Source: Streptomyces lateritius
GTDB lineage: Bacteria > Actinomycetota > Actinomycetes > Streptomycetales > Streptomycetaceae
Direction: 5' to 3'
Assembly (NCBI RefSeq): GCF_014649715.1
Contig: NZ_BMTO01000014.1
Coordinates: 122,140 to 186,139, forward strand
Length of the DNA: 64,000 nt
This document shows positions 8,715 through 17,694 of this stretch, piece by piece; within the stretch, counting starts at the first letter, position 1, and every line of letters begins with the position of its first letter. The translations under genes and the position numbers were made by a program. The notes beneath the pieces were generated by a model, which saw nothing but the letters and a program-made list of their open reading frames with translations, was not told where the DNA came from and made no database searches.

Positions 8715-9218
8715 TTCCCGCTGAAGCGTGGGGCCGGGTCGTGCGAGACCGACGCGAAGATCGTCCTCGACACCTGAGGACAGAAAGGTCGCCGACCTTC
8801 ACCGCAAGGTCCGCCGCCAACGACTCGACCGTGATGGGGCGCCGCCGGGCATCCGTCCATGGTTGCACGGCCCACTGACATCCCCTTTGCCGGGCACGGA
8901 CCTCATGCGGTGCCTCACCGGCCGGGCGCTCTCCCCAATGCACTCACTCGGCGATGGCGGGGGCAGAAGATGCCGCAGGAGATCGGGGGGAAGGCCCGGT
9001 ACCGGGGGAGTGGGGGGGAAGACCCGGAACGTCCGGGTCAATACTGCCGAACGCCGGGGAACCGGTCGACAGGATGCCCCAGCGGTCGCCGGTACGGCGG
9101 TACGGCAACACCGGCCGAGCCCCCGACGAAGGCGCTGACGCGCCGTGGGGCCGTTGGTCCGGTGCAGGGCGGGCCAACGGCGGCGGGCCTGCCCTTCGTC
9201 CGGTCGTCTGCGCTCGGC
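8715..9218. other. Intergenic stretch, no gene seen
   Basis: About 500 bases between the nicotinamidase and the convergent alpha/beta hydrolase. G-rich runs (for example around 8970-9020) are present, but no frame looks like coding sequence and no strong palindrome was found. Confidence 0.45.
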
Positions 9219-10421
9219 TCAGGGGCGGTGGAACTGTACCTCCGGATGGGTCGGGTCCGGGCCGTCGAGGAGCGGTTGGTCCCTGCCCCGCAGGTGCTCG
9301 TCGAAGAAGGCGGCGACGTACGCGCGGGTGACCGCCACCGCGCGCCCGGCCGAGAGGTCACCGCTGGGGAGGCCGAAGTGGCTGAGGAGCACGGGCGCGT
9401 CGGAGAAGCCGAGGTGGTCGGCGCCGTCGACAGCCAGCCAGTGCTTCTCGCCGCTCAGGGCTGCCCAGGTGGTGTCCCAGGAGGTGTCCTCGCCGCCCGG
9501 CCGGTGGAACTCGTCGGTGCCCAGCATCAGGAACGGACGTCCGCCGAGCCCGTCGGCGGGCAGCGTGTCCCAGAACGTGCCGTCCATGTTCACTCCGGCG
9601 TCGATACGCCGGTCGGCGGCCATGGCGGTGGCGGCGCTCGCGCCGCCGATCGAGTGGCCGGCCATGCCGATCCGCGTCCGGTCGATGGAGGACGCGTACC
9701 GCCAGGTGGGCCGGGGGCCGGTCAGCCGGTCCAGGACGAACCGGGTGTCGGCGGCGCGGGCCCCGGTCACCAGGTGGCCCTTGGTCCAGTCGTTCTCCTC
9801 CATGACGGTGCAGGCGACACAGGTCAGGGTGCGCCCACCCGGCACCGACGTACCGGACGACTCGTAGGCGTGGTCGAGCGAGGCGACGACGTAGCCGCGG
9901 GAGGCGAGGTCCACGGCGAGGCTGGTGAGGGTGAACCGCGGCATGCCGAAGCCGGGTGAGAGCACCACCAGAGGGTGCCGTCCCGGGGCAGGGCGCACGT
10001 CCACCGCGCTGTGCGTACGGGCCCGCGCCACCTGCCGTACCGATGCCGGGTCCTCGACCGGCACGCCCTTCAGCAGCAGCCGGGCTTCCTCCTGGGTGGC
10101 GTACGGGGCGGGGCGGCCCGGTGTGTGCCGGACGGTCGTGGGGCGGGCCTCGGGGTAGTGCAGGGTGACCATGAGTTCCCGGCCGTCGGCCTCGGGTACC
10201 CAGGGGTCGGTGCGGGAGCGGTCCACGAGGTGGAGGACGGAACTCCCCACCCCGTACCGCCCGGTGGGGGCCGGCAGCCGCATGCTTTCGGCCGGCCGGT
10301 CCGGGGCGGTTGTGGCGGTGTGCGGCGGGGCGGGAGCGGCGGTGGCGGTGGTGGTGGCAGCCGGTAACGCGACCGCGCAGGCGAGAAGGGCGGCGGCGGC
10401 CGCCCGGGTCAGCTTGTTCAT
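9219..10421 (-). CDS. Secreted alpha/beta hydrolase of the PAF-acetylhydrolase/lipase type
   Basis: The 400-residue product has a classical signal peptide (MNKLTRAAAAALLACAVALP, ending near an Ala-rich cleavage region about residue 30). It has an alpha/beta-hydrolase fold with the nucleophile elbow GHSIGG (Ser257), an oxyanion-loop region SPGFGMPR, a candidate acid Asp280 (NMDGTFW) and a C-terminal histidine in GADHLGF. This arrangement resembles platelet-activating-factor acetylhydrolase isoform II and related bacterial esterases. The natural ester substrate cannot be told from sequence. A longer upstream frame exists, but the signal peptide fixes the start at 10421. It is monocistronic, with no close partner on its strand. 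Confidence 0.85.
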   Translation of the reverse strand: MNKLTRAAAAALLACAVALPAATTTATAAPAPPHTATTAPDRPAESMRLPAPTGRYGVGSSVLHLVDRSRTDPWVPEADGRELMVTLHYPEARPTTVRHTPGRPAPYATQEEARLLLKGVPVEDPASVRQVARARTHSAVDVRPAPGRHPLVVLSPGFGMPRFTLTSLAVDLASRGYVVASLDHAYESSGTSVPGGRTLTCVACTVMEENDWTKGHLVTGARAADTRFVLDRLTGPRPTWRYASSIDRTRIGMAGHSIGGASAATAMAADRRIDAGVNMDGTFWDTLPADGLGGRPFLMLGTDEFHRPGGEDTSWDTTWAALSGEKHWLAVDGADHLGFSDAPVLLSHFGLPSGDLSAGRAVAVTRAYVAAFFDEHLRGRDQPLLDGPDPTHPEVQFHRP

Positions 10422-11167
10422 GTCGGGGACGCTACGGTCCTGGCCCCGGGCCTCGCGTCCTCCCAGGGTCGCAACCGCCGCCGGGGCCGTACACCCCGGG
10501 TCGGACGCCGGTCTCCCCCGGTGGAGCACGCGGCGCAGGCTGCCTTCTCGAAATCCTGACGCCCTCGGCCCCAGATGCCCGGTCTCCCGGGACCTTGCCC
10601 GTCGGCGGGGTTTGGAAGGCTGGGCGTCATGAGCGACGAACAGCAGGCGACCGCCCGCGTGTACGGCAGCTACCACCACGATCCGCACCCGGCCCGCATC
10701 GGCGGGACTGGAGTGATGTGACCACGTCTGTGGACATCCGATCGCGACGTTGCCCATCGCCCAGGCATGGCCCAGCCGTCCGCGACCCGCGGGGCTGCAC
10801 TTCGTGTCACGTTGCCGCCGTGCAGCCCGTGTACGTCTCGTGCACCTCTGCCGGGTGATTCCCGGGCTTCCTGTACGGCCGTGATTCGCAGAGCGGATCC
10901 GCTGACGTCGCTGCTTTCCATGAGTTCGACGCGGAGAAGACCGTCAGGGCGCGCCGCCAGGGCGGGTCGAGGAGCTCCCGCAGTCCTCGCCCAGCGCGCC
11001 CGCACCGCGCACGACGTCCGACCCGCAGATGACGTCGGCGTACCTGGCCGAGGTCGCCGGAGCCTGACCCGAAGGTCGCGGCCGGCGATCGGCGCCCCGA
11101 GGGCCGGAGGGAGGCGTCGGCGTAAAACGGGTCGAGCCCCCGCACCCCGGTGCCCGATCATGTGTTC
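10422..11167. other. Intergenic stretch with gene debris
   Basis: A 30-codon plus-strand frame at 10629-10721 (begins MSDEQQATARVYGSYHHDPH) has a GTC-rich start region and stops abruptly; it may be the 5' end of a lost gene. Nothing else between it and 11168 resembles a protein family. The promoter of the alpha/beta hydrolase should lie near 10422-10520 on the minus strand. Confidence 0.4.
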
Positions 11168-11689
11168 ATGTCTCAGTTGAACACCCTCGCCCGTGTGGAC
11201 GCCGATCTCGCCGCCGGGCGGGTACCGATGGCGCGGCAGCGGTTGCGCGGGCTGGTCTCGTCGTTCCCTCACGACCTGACGCTGCGCCGTCGGCTCGCCG
11301 AGGTCTATCGGTTGTACGGGGACGCGGCGGAGGCGGGGCGCTGGATGTACCTCGAAGAGGACCGGAGCGCCGAGGAGATCACCGCCTTTGAGGCGCGGTA
11401 CGGGTCTCCCGGGTGGCGGATGAAGGCCCTCGCCTGGCGCGGCCCCGAGACGCTGGCGGCCACCGCCTTCGCGAAGGAACAGCTGGTCGCGGTGCGGACC
11501 GCCTGCGCCGAGCAGCTGGGGCGCCCGGTCGACTGGGACGATCCGGCCTCCTACGAGGGGGACGAGGAGGTCGAGCCGGATACCGGGGGGTGGACGTTCC
11601 GCGGTGTCGTGATGGGCGGCGGCTGCCTCGTGGGGGTCGTCGGGCACGTGTGGCTCTGGGTGCTTGGGGTGATGTCCCTCTTCGAGTAG
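11168..11689 (+). CDS. DUF6584 family protein
   Basis: This 173-residue protein matches the streptomycete DUF6584 family. It has an N-terminal helical TPR-like region (ARVDADLAAGRVPMARQRLR, then LTLRRRLAEVYRLYGDAAEA), a WMYLEED motif near residue 61, an acidic middle and a C-terminal hydrophobic helix (GGCLVGVVGHVWLWVLGVM). This suggests a small membrane-anchored helical-repeat protein. Its biochemical role is unknown. ATG 11168 gives the N terminus typical of the family; an upstream in-frame ATG at 11150 lacks support. The two strong palindromes at 12002 and 12098 lie downstream. Confidence 0.75.
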   Translation: MSQLNTLARVDADLAAGRVPMARQRLRGLVSSFPHDLTLRRRLAEVYRLYGDAAEAGRWMYLEEDRSAEEITAFEARYGSPGWRMKALAWRGPETLAATAFAKEQLVAVRTACAEQLGRPVDWDDPASYEGDEEVEPDTGGWTFRGVVMGGGCLVGVVGHVWLWVLGVMSLFE

Positions 11690-12001
11690 GGCCGTCGGGA
11701 GCACAGGCGTGCGAGTGTACGAGCCCAGCACACTCCCCGGCCGGTCGGGCGTACAGCACCGAGCAGCGGGTTCGCCGCGATCGGAGAGTTCATTTTCCCG
11801 CGGGGCGCGGCGCTTGCACCACCGTCGGCGCTGTCACGCTCGGCACGGGTGGTGTGGGCGGACGGGCCCCGGAAGCCGGGCACAAGGAGTGGGCATTCGT
11901 CTCGTGACTGCGATGCGTCACTGACTCCCCCCGCCAGTTTTTCCGCTTCCTCAATAGCGTCTGTAAAGCTGCCGCAGTCGCAAGAAAGCTCTGCGAATGC
12001 G

Positions 12002-12034
12002 TTCGCGGAACGGTCATTGTGACCGTTCCGCGAA
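12002..12034. terminator. Perfect 15-bp inverted repeat with 3-base loop
   Basis: TTCGCGGAACGGTCA pairs exactly with TGACCGTTCCGCGAA around TTG. The lack of a T-run is normal for this genus. It may terminate transcription from the DUF6584 gene side or act on both strands. Confidence 0.7.
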
Positions 12035-12097
12035 GGGAAGCCATGAGACAGGTGAGGCTCTGGAGCATGGGGTGGCAGTGACGGTTGTGGCCGCCGA

Positions 12098-12135
12098 CGC
12101 CAGGTGGCGGTGGTTCGCACCACCGCCACCTGGCG
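12098..12135. terminator. Perfect 17-bp inverted repeat with TCGC loop
   Basis: CGCCAGGTGGCGGTGGT pairs exactly with its reverse complement around a 4-base loop. It lies about 110 bases beyond the stop of the minus-strand small secreted protein and can serve as its terminator. The two convergent genes here each seem to have a hairpin. Confidence 0.75.
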
Positions 12136-12248
12136 CTCCTCGGGGAGCAGGTGCCTGATCGATCTCAGGCTCCGACCGGCGACTGGCCTATCTCCACCCT
12201 GCTCCCAGCCGCCCGATCTCGGCGGCCGGAGGGTTCGGAATCAGGCAC

Positions 12249-12572
12249 TCACAGGACGTCGAGCAGGAGGAAGTTGTCGTTCTCGCCGGATTCGGCCTCG
12301 TTCTCGGCGAAGACGGGGCCGTTGGCGCAGATCTGCTGGTTTGCGCGTGCGGGCGCCGAGCCGTTGCCGAGGAGCCCCAGCCCCACATCGGCGATGTTGA
12401 TGAGGCCGTTCTGGACGGTCCCCTGGTGGATCTCCTGGTGGCACAGCGCCGGGTCGGCGCCGTTGCCGCCTCCGTAGTGAGACGCGTCGTCGGCGGAAGC
12501 CACACCCGCCCCGAGCATGCTGATACTCCCGACCATGGCAGCCACAACAGCGGCCTTACGAAGGTTGCGCAC
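12249..12572 (-). CDS. Small secreted protein of unknown function
   Basis: The 107-residue product starts at a GTG with a GGAG ribosome site 5 bases upstream. It has a clear signal peptide (VRNLRKAAVVAAMVGSISML, then GAGVASA before DDASH). The mature part of about 80 residues is Gly/Asn/Ala-rich, with two cysteines (LCHQ, QICANG) that could form one disulphide. The region INIADVGLGLLGNGSAP and the NQQICANG motif faintly recall streptomycete rodlins (which contain NQQCVEN). The similarity is too weak to name it, and it lacks the chaplin hydrophobic repeat. Surface or aerial-hypha association is a guess only. Confidence 0.7.
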   Translation of the reverse strand: MRNLRKAAVVAAMVGSISMLGAGVASADDASHYGGGNGADPALCHQEIHQGTVQNGLINIADVGLGLLGNGSAPARANQQICANGPVFAENEAESGENDNFLLLDVL

Positions 12573-12899
12573 GGCATCTCCACTTTCGTCAGACTCGGCA
12601 CGAGTCGCTTTCAGTGATACTGCTGAGCCAGACGATATGGGATGTATCACGCTTTTCGTTAGGTGGCACGCCGGTGTCGGGATGCCGAGCGCCGCCGCTG
12701 GCGATGGGGCCGATGGTCGGCTGGTGTGGCGGCGACGGCGGTGAATCCGAGCTCTGTCATGAGCAGCTGTCCCCGAGCGGGGCTACTTGACCATCCCCTC
12801 GGCCAAGGGCTTCCAGGCTGTAGAAGGACACCGACCAGGCACGTGCAATGCGGCCGGAGCGTACGCCACGATCGCGATCCGCCGAGGACGAGCCCGCCA

Positions 12900-13680
12900 T
12901 CAGCGTGGTCTTCTTTCTCCCAGGGATCGGGGATGCGTGAGAGACCGTCACCTGCTGATCCCGTCCCACATCGAAGGTGTGGCAGCTGCGTCCGCACGGA
13001 TTCGTCGGCCGTGGCATGGGGCGTTGTGGTGGGTGATGAGGCAAGTGGCGAGGCCGAGGACGGCTTCGGGGACGGGTCGCGTCTTTCCCGGCGGATGTGG
13101 ATGCGGACGACGCCCGAGGGCGCGGATCGGACGGGACCTTCGCGAGTAGAGAGATCAGCTGGGTGATGTCGTTGCGGTTGCCGCCGGTCGGCGACACGGC
13201 CAGCGGGATGCCCTGCCCGTCGACCAGGACGTGGTGCTTGCTGTCCGGACGAGCGGTCAACCGGACGGTGTCCGCTTCGGGCCTCGCCGAGCGACCCGGA
13301 CGTGGCTGGAGTCGATCACCGCCCGGGATCAGTCCAGCTGCTTCGCGGCCCGCAGCTCCGTCAGCAGAACGGCATGAAGACGGTCTCACACGCCGACCTC
13401 GTTCCACGGCGAGCGGCCGCCAACACGTCATGCCGGAACCGAAGCCGAGCTCCTGGGCCACGTGTGCAAATGGGCCGCCGGTGTGCAGGACGAACACGGC
13501 CGCGCGCAGAGCCTGCTGATCAGGGATCCACGGCCGTCCGGCAACCGTCTTCGCCTGGCTACGGCAACAACGGCTCGACCGGCAACCACAGTTCGAACCG
13601 AGACGATCCACGGCCGAAGGTTCCTCTTCCTGGCGGACAGGCCAACGAGCACCCAAGCCGACGGTCACACCGTCAGCGGG
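12900..13680 (-). pseudogene. Decayed IS5-family transposase
   Basis: Minus-strand pieces of a DDE transposase occur in several frames: RPWIVS at the N-terminal end, then HTGGPFAHVAQELGFGSGMT, RPDSKHHVLVDGQGIPLAVS and TGGNRNDITQLISLLAKV. These correspond to the conserved GSKHHLITD and GGNRNDVTQLIP blocks seen in the better preserved copy at 26.9-27.7 kb. Frame changes between blocks and loss of the C-terminal Glu region show it is dead. Element ends could not be defined. Confidence 0.75.
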
Positions 13681-13705
13681 TTCTGTCGGGACCTCTGAGT
13701 CCGTT

Positions 13706-14680
13706 TCAGGGTGAGTCTTCGTAGCGGGTGGCAATCGCGGAGGCCTGGTGGCGCAGGGAGGTGCGCAACGACTGCGGAGCCAGGGCTTCCGCGTCCGTGC
13801 CGAGCTGCCACAGCGCCCATTCGGCGTGGCGGGAATCCTGGAAGGTCACCTCCAGCCGCAGCCAGCCGTCTGCGTCGGGTTCTTCGGCGCGGACAGCCAG
13901 CGCGGTGTCCAGCAAGTCCTCCCGCCGCGCCGGGTTCACCCGCACCAGCACGGTGATGTGGTCGCCGCCGGAGAGAAACCGAGCGGAGCGCTCCCGCCAG
14001 ATCCGGTCCAGATCGACCCGGTTTGGCCGCTGCGCCGCTTCGGGAAGTTCCTCGGCGGCCAACACCCGCGACAGCCGGTAGGTGCGGTCCGCGCCAGATC
14101 TCGTGGCCAGCAAGTAGCCTCGGTCGCGTACGGTGACCAGCCCGATCGGGTCCACCGTGCGCCACTGCGGTGTCTGTCCTGTCGCCGCGTAGTGGATGCG
14201 CAACTTGTGTCCGGCGAGCACCGCGCGCCGGACCTCGATCATCGTGGTGTCGGGTACCTCCTCAGTGACCAGCCGACGTGAGAGCAGGTCGGTCTCCGGG
14301 TCGACGAGAAAACGCTGCGCCGCGTCGCTCGCGGAGGCCTGGTGGCTTTCGGGTAGCGCGTCGACCACCTTCCGCATCGCCGAAGCGAGTGCCGAGCCGA
14401 GGCCGAATACCTGCTCGCCTCGCCCCGATCCGGCGGTCAGCAAGGCGAGGGCCTCGTCGTGGTTCAGTCCGGTGAGCTTGGTCCGGAATCCGGGCAACAG
14501 CGCGAAACCGCCGCGCCGCCCGCGTTCGGCGTAGACCGGGACGCCGGCCGCGGACAGCGCCTCGATGTCGCGCAGCACGGTGCGGGTGGACACCTCCAGC
14601 TCGCGGGCGAGCGTGTCCGCAGTCAGCCGACCGCGCTGACGGAGCAACAGCACCAGGGAGACCAACCGGTCAGCGCGCAT
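13706..14680 (-). CDS. YafY-type transcriptional regulator (HTH + WYL domain)
   Basis: The 324-residue protein has an N-terminal winged helix-turn-helix (about 1-60, LTADTLARELEVSTRTVLRD), a linker, a WYL domain (about 140-215, including RTVDPIGLV and RGYLLATR) and a C-terminal WCX extension (about 235-320). WYL regulators sense ligands through the WYL domain and control nearby operons. It is transcribed divergently from the RidA gene across a 137-base gap, a usual sign of local control. The start at 14680 gives the standard family N terminus (MRADRLVSLVLLL). The ligand is unknown. Confidence 0.9.
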   Translation of the reverse strand: MRADRLVSLVLLLRQRGRLTADTLARELEVSTRTVLRDIEALSAAGVPVYAERGRRGGFALLPGFRTKLTGLNHDEALALLTAGSGRGEQVFGLGSALASAMRKVVDALPESHQASASDAAQRFLVDPETDLLSRRLVTEEVPDTTMIEVRRAVLAGHKLRIHYAATGQTPQWRTVDPIGLVTVRDRGYLLATRSGADRTYRLSRVLAAEELPEAAQRPNRVDLDRIWRERSARFLSGGDHITVLVRVNPARREDLLDTALAVRAEEPDADGWLRLEVTFQDSRHAEWALWQLGTDAEALAPQSLRTSLRHQASAIATRYEDSP

Positions 14681-14817
14681 ACGGGAATTTTAGCGGAATA
14701 CATGACTAAGGATGTCGTGATTTGTTGCGAGGCTCGTTGAGCACGACGTCGAAGCCGGCGGCTGTCGAGCCGATGGACGTACGTACTCCCCATGATCTGA
14801 ATGGAGCTGACGTGGCA

Positions 14818-15213
14818 ATGGAACGAACGGCGGTCAACCCGGGCACGTGGTCGGTGGAGATGGGGTTCAACCAAGGTGAGATCGTCTCCGGGCACACCCG
14901 AACCCTGTACATCTCGGGGCAGACCGCGATGAGCGGCGACGGCAAGCCCCGGCATGACGGTGACATGGCGGCGCAGTTGGCGCTGAGCATCGACAACCTG
15001 GAGGCCGTGCTCGGCGAGGCCGGCATGTCTCTCGCGAACCTCGTCCGGCTCAACGTCTACACGACCGACGTCGATCTGCTCCTCCAGCACTACGGCGTGC
15101 TGGAGGGGCGGTTGGGCGCCGCCGAGGTGGCGCCGACCACCACCATGCTCGGAGTGACGCGACTGGCGATCTCCGGCCAGATGGTCGAGCTTGAGGGGAC
15201 CGCTGTCGCGTGA
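14818..15213 (+). CDS. RidA family (YjgF/YER057c/UK114) protein
   Basis: The 131-residue product has the RidA signature features: an ISGQTAMSGDGK strand, the LAEAG-type helix here as VLGEAGMSLANLVRLNVYTT, and the C-terminal PTTTMLGVTRLAISGQMVEL. RidA proteins hydrolyse reactive enamine/imine intermediates, but a conserved active-site Arg is not obvious here, so it may belong to a divergent subgroup. GGAG at 14803 supports a start at 14812 (GTG) or 14818 (ATG); ATG was chosen. It is divergent from the WYL regulator and followed by a strong terminator at 15233, so it forms a single-gene unit. Confidence 0.85.
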   Translation: MERTAVNPGTWSVEMGFNQGEIVSGHTRTLYISGQTAMSGDGKPRHDGDMAAQLALSIDNLEAVLGEAGMSLANLVRLNVYTTDVDLLLQHYGVLEGRLGAAEVAPTTTMLGVTRLAISGQMVELEGTAVA

Positions 15214-15232
15214 TGCGACGTCGGCGCTTCTG

Positions 15233-15263
15233 CTGCTCGGGCCGGTTCCACCGGCCCGAGCAG
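15233..15263 (+). terminator. Perfect 14-bp hairpin after the RidA gene
   Basis: CTGCTCGGGCCGGT and its exact reverse complement flank a TCC loop, starting 19 bases after the RidA stop codon. Confidence 0.8.
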
Positions 15264-15415
15264 CGGGTTTCGCCTTTCGCTCGTGAGCTGGGCCGGTTCT
15301 GACGGGGGCGAGCGGGAGGGGCACTGACATGAGGCTCCTGGCTCCGGAGGGCCGCGAGCCTCGCGTACGCAGGGGTGTTACGCACGCGCGCGTCCTGGCT
15401 TGTCCACCGGTCCCC

Positions 15416-15583
15416 AGCCGGGGAGCGACAGAGTAGGCGCCAGGCATGCACCACAAGCACGGCCGTCAGCACTCCGGCGACTACCGTCAGCGTGCGCGGG
15501 AGATAGCCGGTGAGACGGTCGGCGTTTCCGGCCAGGGCCGGAATCATAGAGGCCCCGACCACCGCGTAAAGGCCGACGATCAC
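15416..15583 (-). pseudogene. Fragment of a two-helix membrane protein
   Basis: The minus strand encodes MIVGLYAVVGASMIPALAGN followed by LTVVAGVLTAVLVVHAWRLL, two plausible membrane helices. After that the frame runs on into low-quality Arg-rich sequence that overlaps the RidA terminator. I do not recognise a family. It is probably a relic or a very short membrane protein whose true end is unclear. Confidence 0.35.
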
Positions 15584-15707
15584 GAGCCGGACGCCGGGCG
15601 CGGTACGGCAGACGCCCTCTCAGCGCCGGTCGCCGTGCTGGGAGTCGTCCCTTCACGCAGGTACGGGTGAGCCCTGCTGCCCGCCGCGTCGCACTCTTCG
15701 GCCGGCC

Positions 15708-16952
15708 CTACGAGATCTTCGGCCCCGACCTGTGGCCCGGCGAGTAGGTGTCCCGGGAAGGTTCACGTACGCCGAAGAGGAAGCGGGTCGCCCGGGTGCG
15801 GCGGACCAGGAGGTCGTAGGCGGCGATCGTCAGGGCCAGCGAACCGAACGCGATGACGAGATACTTCACCGGCATGGGCGCCTCCCAGCTGACGACCCCG
15901 TACGCCACGCCGACGACGATGGGCTGGTGGAGGACGTAGAGCGGTAGCACCCCGGCCGCGAGATATCCGTACAGCCGCAGGCCGGGGCCGGGAGACCGGT
16001 CGGCGGGGCGGGGCGCTCGGCCGGCCACTCGCCGGTCGAGGAGGCCCAGGATCGCGACCAGCAGGCACCAGCCCGCAGACCCGTACAGCGCGCGGCCGCC
16101 GATCGCCAGACCGGTCATGTCCGTGAACGGATCACCGCCCTCCACCTCGCCCGCGAGCAGGAAGAGTGGGAGGCCCGTGAGGAACAGAGCGAGTCCCGGC
16201 ACGACCGCAAGCACGGCGTCACGGCGCATGGCCGCGCGAATCCGTTCGTCGGCGGCGAGCCCGAACCCGTACAGGAAGAACAGCAGATACGCCCAGCGGC
16301 TCCAGCCCGCGAACGACTCCTCCAGGCCGACGAAGGCGCAGATGAGGGTGAGCGGGACGGCGGGCAGCAGGAGGATCGCTCCGCGCCGGCGTGTGAGAGC
16401 GCCGAGGGCCGGCCGGACATCCCCCTTCACCAGCGGGACCAGCCCGGCCAGGAGCAGGGAGAAGGCGAACAGCAGCACCACGAACCACAGATGGCCGGTT
16501 TCGAAGTACTCGCCCTCCAGCACGAACGGCGCGTTCGACCACTCCCATCGCACGTCGAGGAAGCGCGGCAGGAAATCGGTGTAGGACTGGTCGTACGCAG
16601 GGTCCGCGGCTCGCTCCCGCAACCAGACGGGCAGTGGGATCAGCAGGACGGTCGCAACCGCGAGCGGGACGCCGAGCCGCAGGAGTCGCTCGCGGGTGAA
16701 GCCGATGGGACCTCGCTCACGCAGCGAGTGCCAGGAGCCGGCACCTGCGATCAGGAAAAGCATAGGCATGGCCCAGACGACGGCGAGCGCGGCGGCGACA
16801 GTCGTGGCCTCGGTGGTCTCGGCGTTCTTCACGTAGTAGTCGTCGCGGGTGTCGAAGACCAGTGCCGAATGGAAGAAGACCAGGCCGATGACGACCAGGG
16901 TCCGAATGGTGTCCAGTTCGGTCCGCCGCGCTGCAGTGTCCTGGGTCGTCAT
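15708..16952 (-). CDS. Acyltransferase-3 family membrane protein
   Basis: The 414-residue product has about ten membrane helices and the start pattern of acyltransferase 3 proteins (ELDTIRTLVVIGLVFFHSAL), including the helix-1 histidine typical of the family. Other hallmarks are the RLLRLGVPLAVA loop (the R-R-x3-P motif region) and the late GYLAAGVLPLYVLHQP. These proteins O-acylate cell-surface or secreted glycans, antibiotics or lipids. The ATG at 16952 was taken instead of a longer frame, because it starts just before the cytoplasmic ELDTIR segment. No biosynthetic cluster surrounds it, so the acceptor is unknown. Confidence 0.85.
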   Translation of the reverse strand: MTTQDTAARRTELDTIRTLVVIGLVFFHSALVFDTRDDYYVKNAETTEATTVAAALAVVWAMPMLFLIAGAGSWHSLRERGPIGFTRERLLRLGVPLAVATVLLIPLPVWLRERAADPAYDQSYTDFLPRFLDVRWEWSNAPFVLEGEYFETGHLWFVVLLFAFSLLLAGLVPLVKGDVRPALGALTRRRGAILLLPAVPLTLICAFVGLEESFAGWSRWAYLLFFLYGFGLAADERIRAAMRRDAVLAVVPGLALFLTGLPLFLLAGEVEGGDPFTDMTGLAIGGRALYGSAGWCLLVAILGLLDRRVAGRAPRPADRSPGPGLRLYGYLAAGVLPLYVLHQPIVVGVAYGVVSWEAPMPVKYLVIAFGSLALTIAAYDLLVRRTRATRFLFGVREPSRDTYSPGHRSGPKIS

Positions 16953-17093
16953 GCGGCACCCACCCCCGTCGACCGCCGCCCTGTGGTCATTCAAGGCTAG
17001 AGCGTGTCTCTTGGAAACTCCCGCCCCTCACGAGACCACCTCCAGGAGAGGCAAAAGGAGGACGGCGACTCACCTCGCCGGCTCGGAGGATGC

Positions 17094-17528
17094 TCAGTCG
17101 AGACAGAACTCGTTGCCCTCGATGTCCTGCATCACGATGCACGACTCGTTGTCCTCATCGGCAAGCAGCGTTCGCACGTGTACCGCGCCGAGTGCGACCA
17201 GTCGTGCGCACTCGGCCTGGAGTGTGGCGAGGCGCTCCTCACCCACGAGCCCGGTGCCGGCCCGCACGCAGAGATGGACCCGATTCTTGACGACCTTGCG
17301 TTCGGGAACGCGCTGAAAGAGCAGTCTCGGGCCCGCCCCTGAGGGGTCAGCGCAGGAGAACCATTGCACCTGATGCTCAGGCGGCAGCGAGCGATGATAG
17401 TCGTCCCACGTGTCGACCCCCTTCGGCACCGGCGACACGACGTACCCCAGCACTTCGCACCAGAAACGAGCGACGCGCTCAGGTTCCGCGCAGTCGAAGG
17501 TGACCTGGAACTGCTTGATCGATGACAT
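17094..17528 (-). CDS. VOC (glyoxalase/bleomycin-resistance-like) family protein
   Basis: The 144-residue product has the paired beta-alpha-beta modules of the vicinal-oxygen-chelate superfamily: FQVTFDCAEPERVARFWCEV at the N terminus, RLLFQRVPERKVVKNRVHLC in the middle and CIVMQDIEGNEFCLD at the C terminus. The pattern FWxxxLGY and DPxGNEFC are those of the glyoxalase-like group often annotated as glyoxalase-like domain proteins. Its substrate is unknown. The start at 17528 follows the family N terminus. It is in the same orientation as the PL11 gene but separated from it by a terminator. Confidence 0.85.
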   Translation of the reverse strand: MSSIKQFQVTFDCAEPERVARFWCEVLGYVVSPVPKGVDTWDDYHRSLPPEHQVQWFSCADPSGAGPRLLFQRVPERKVVKNRVHLCVRAGTGLVGEERLATLQAECARLVALGAVHVRTLLADEDNESCIVMQDIEGNEFCLD

Positions 17529-17654
17529 CGGCGCACCATAGCAGGGAGGGTTCCGTTGCTCATCTCCCTTTTGCCGTTTGCATGTTGACGAGGTTTGGTC
17601 CTCGCGAGCCGCTGCTGTGCCGTGCGGTCGCAGGGGGTGACCCGAGCTCGGCGG

Positions 17655-17682
17655 GAGTCCCCGCCTCCTGAGGCGGGGACTC
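17655..17682 (-). terminator. Hairpin after the rhamnogalacturonan lyase gene
   Basis: GAGTCCCCGCC and GGCGGGGACTC pair exactly around TCCTGA, 12 bases beyond the lyase stop on the minus strand. Confidence 0.8.
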
Positions 17683-17694
17683 ACCGTGCCCGGT

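Noticed and set aside
12249-12572. Chaplin assignment for the small secreted protein
   Set aside because: It lacks the roughly 40-residue hydrophobic chaplin domain and its GN/AHG-type motifs.
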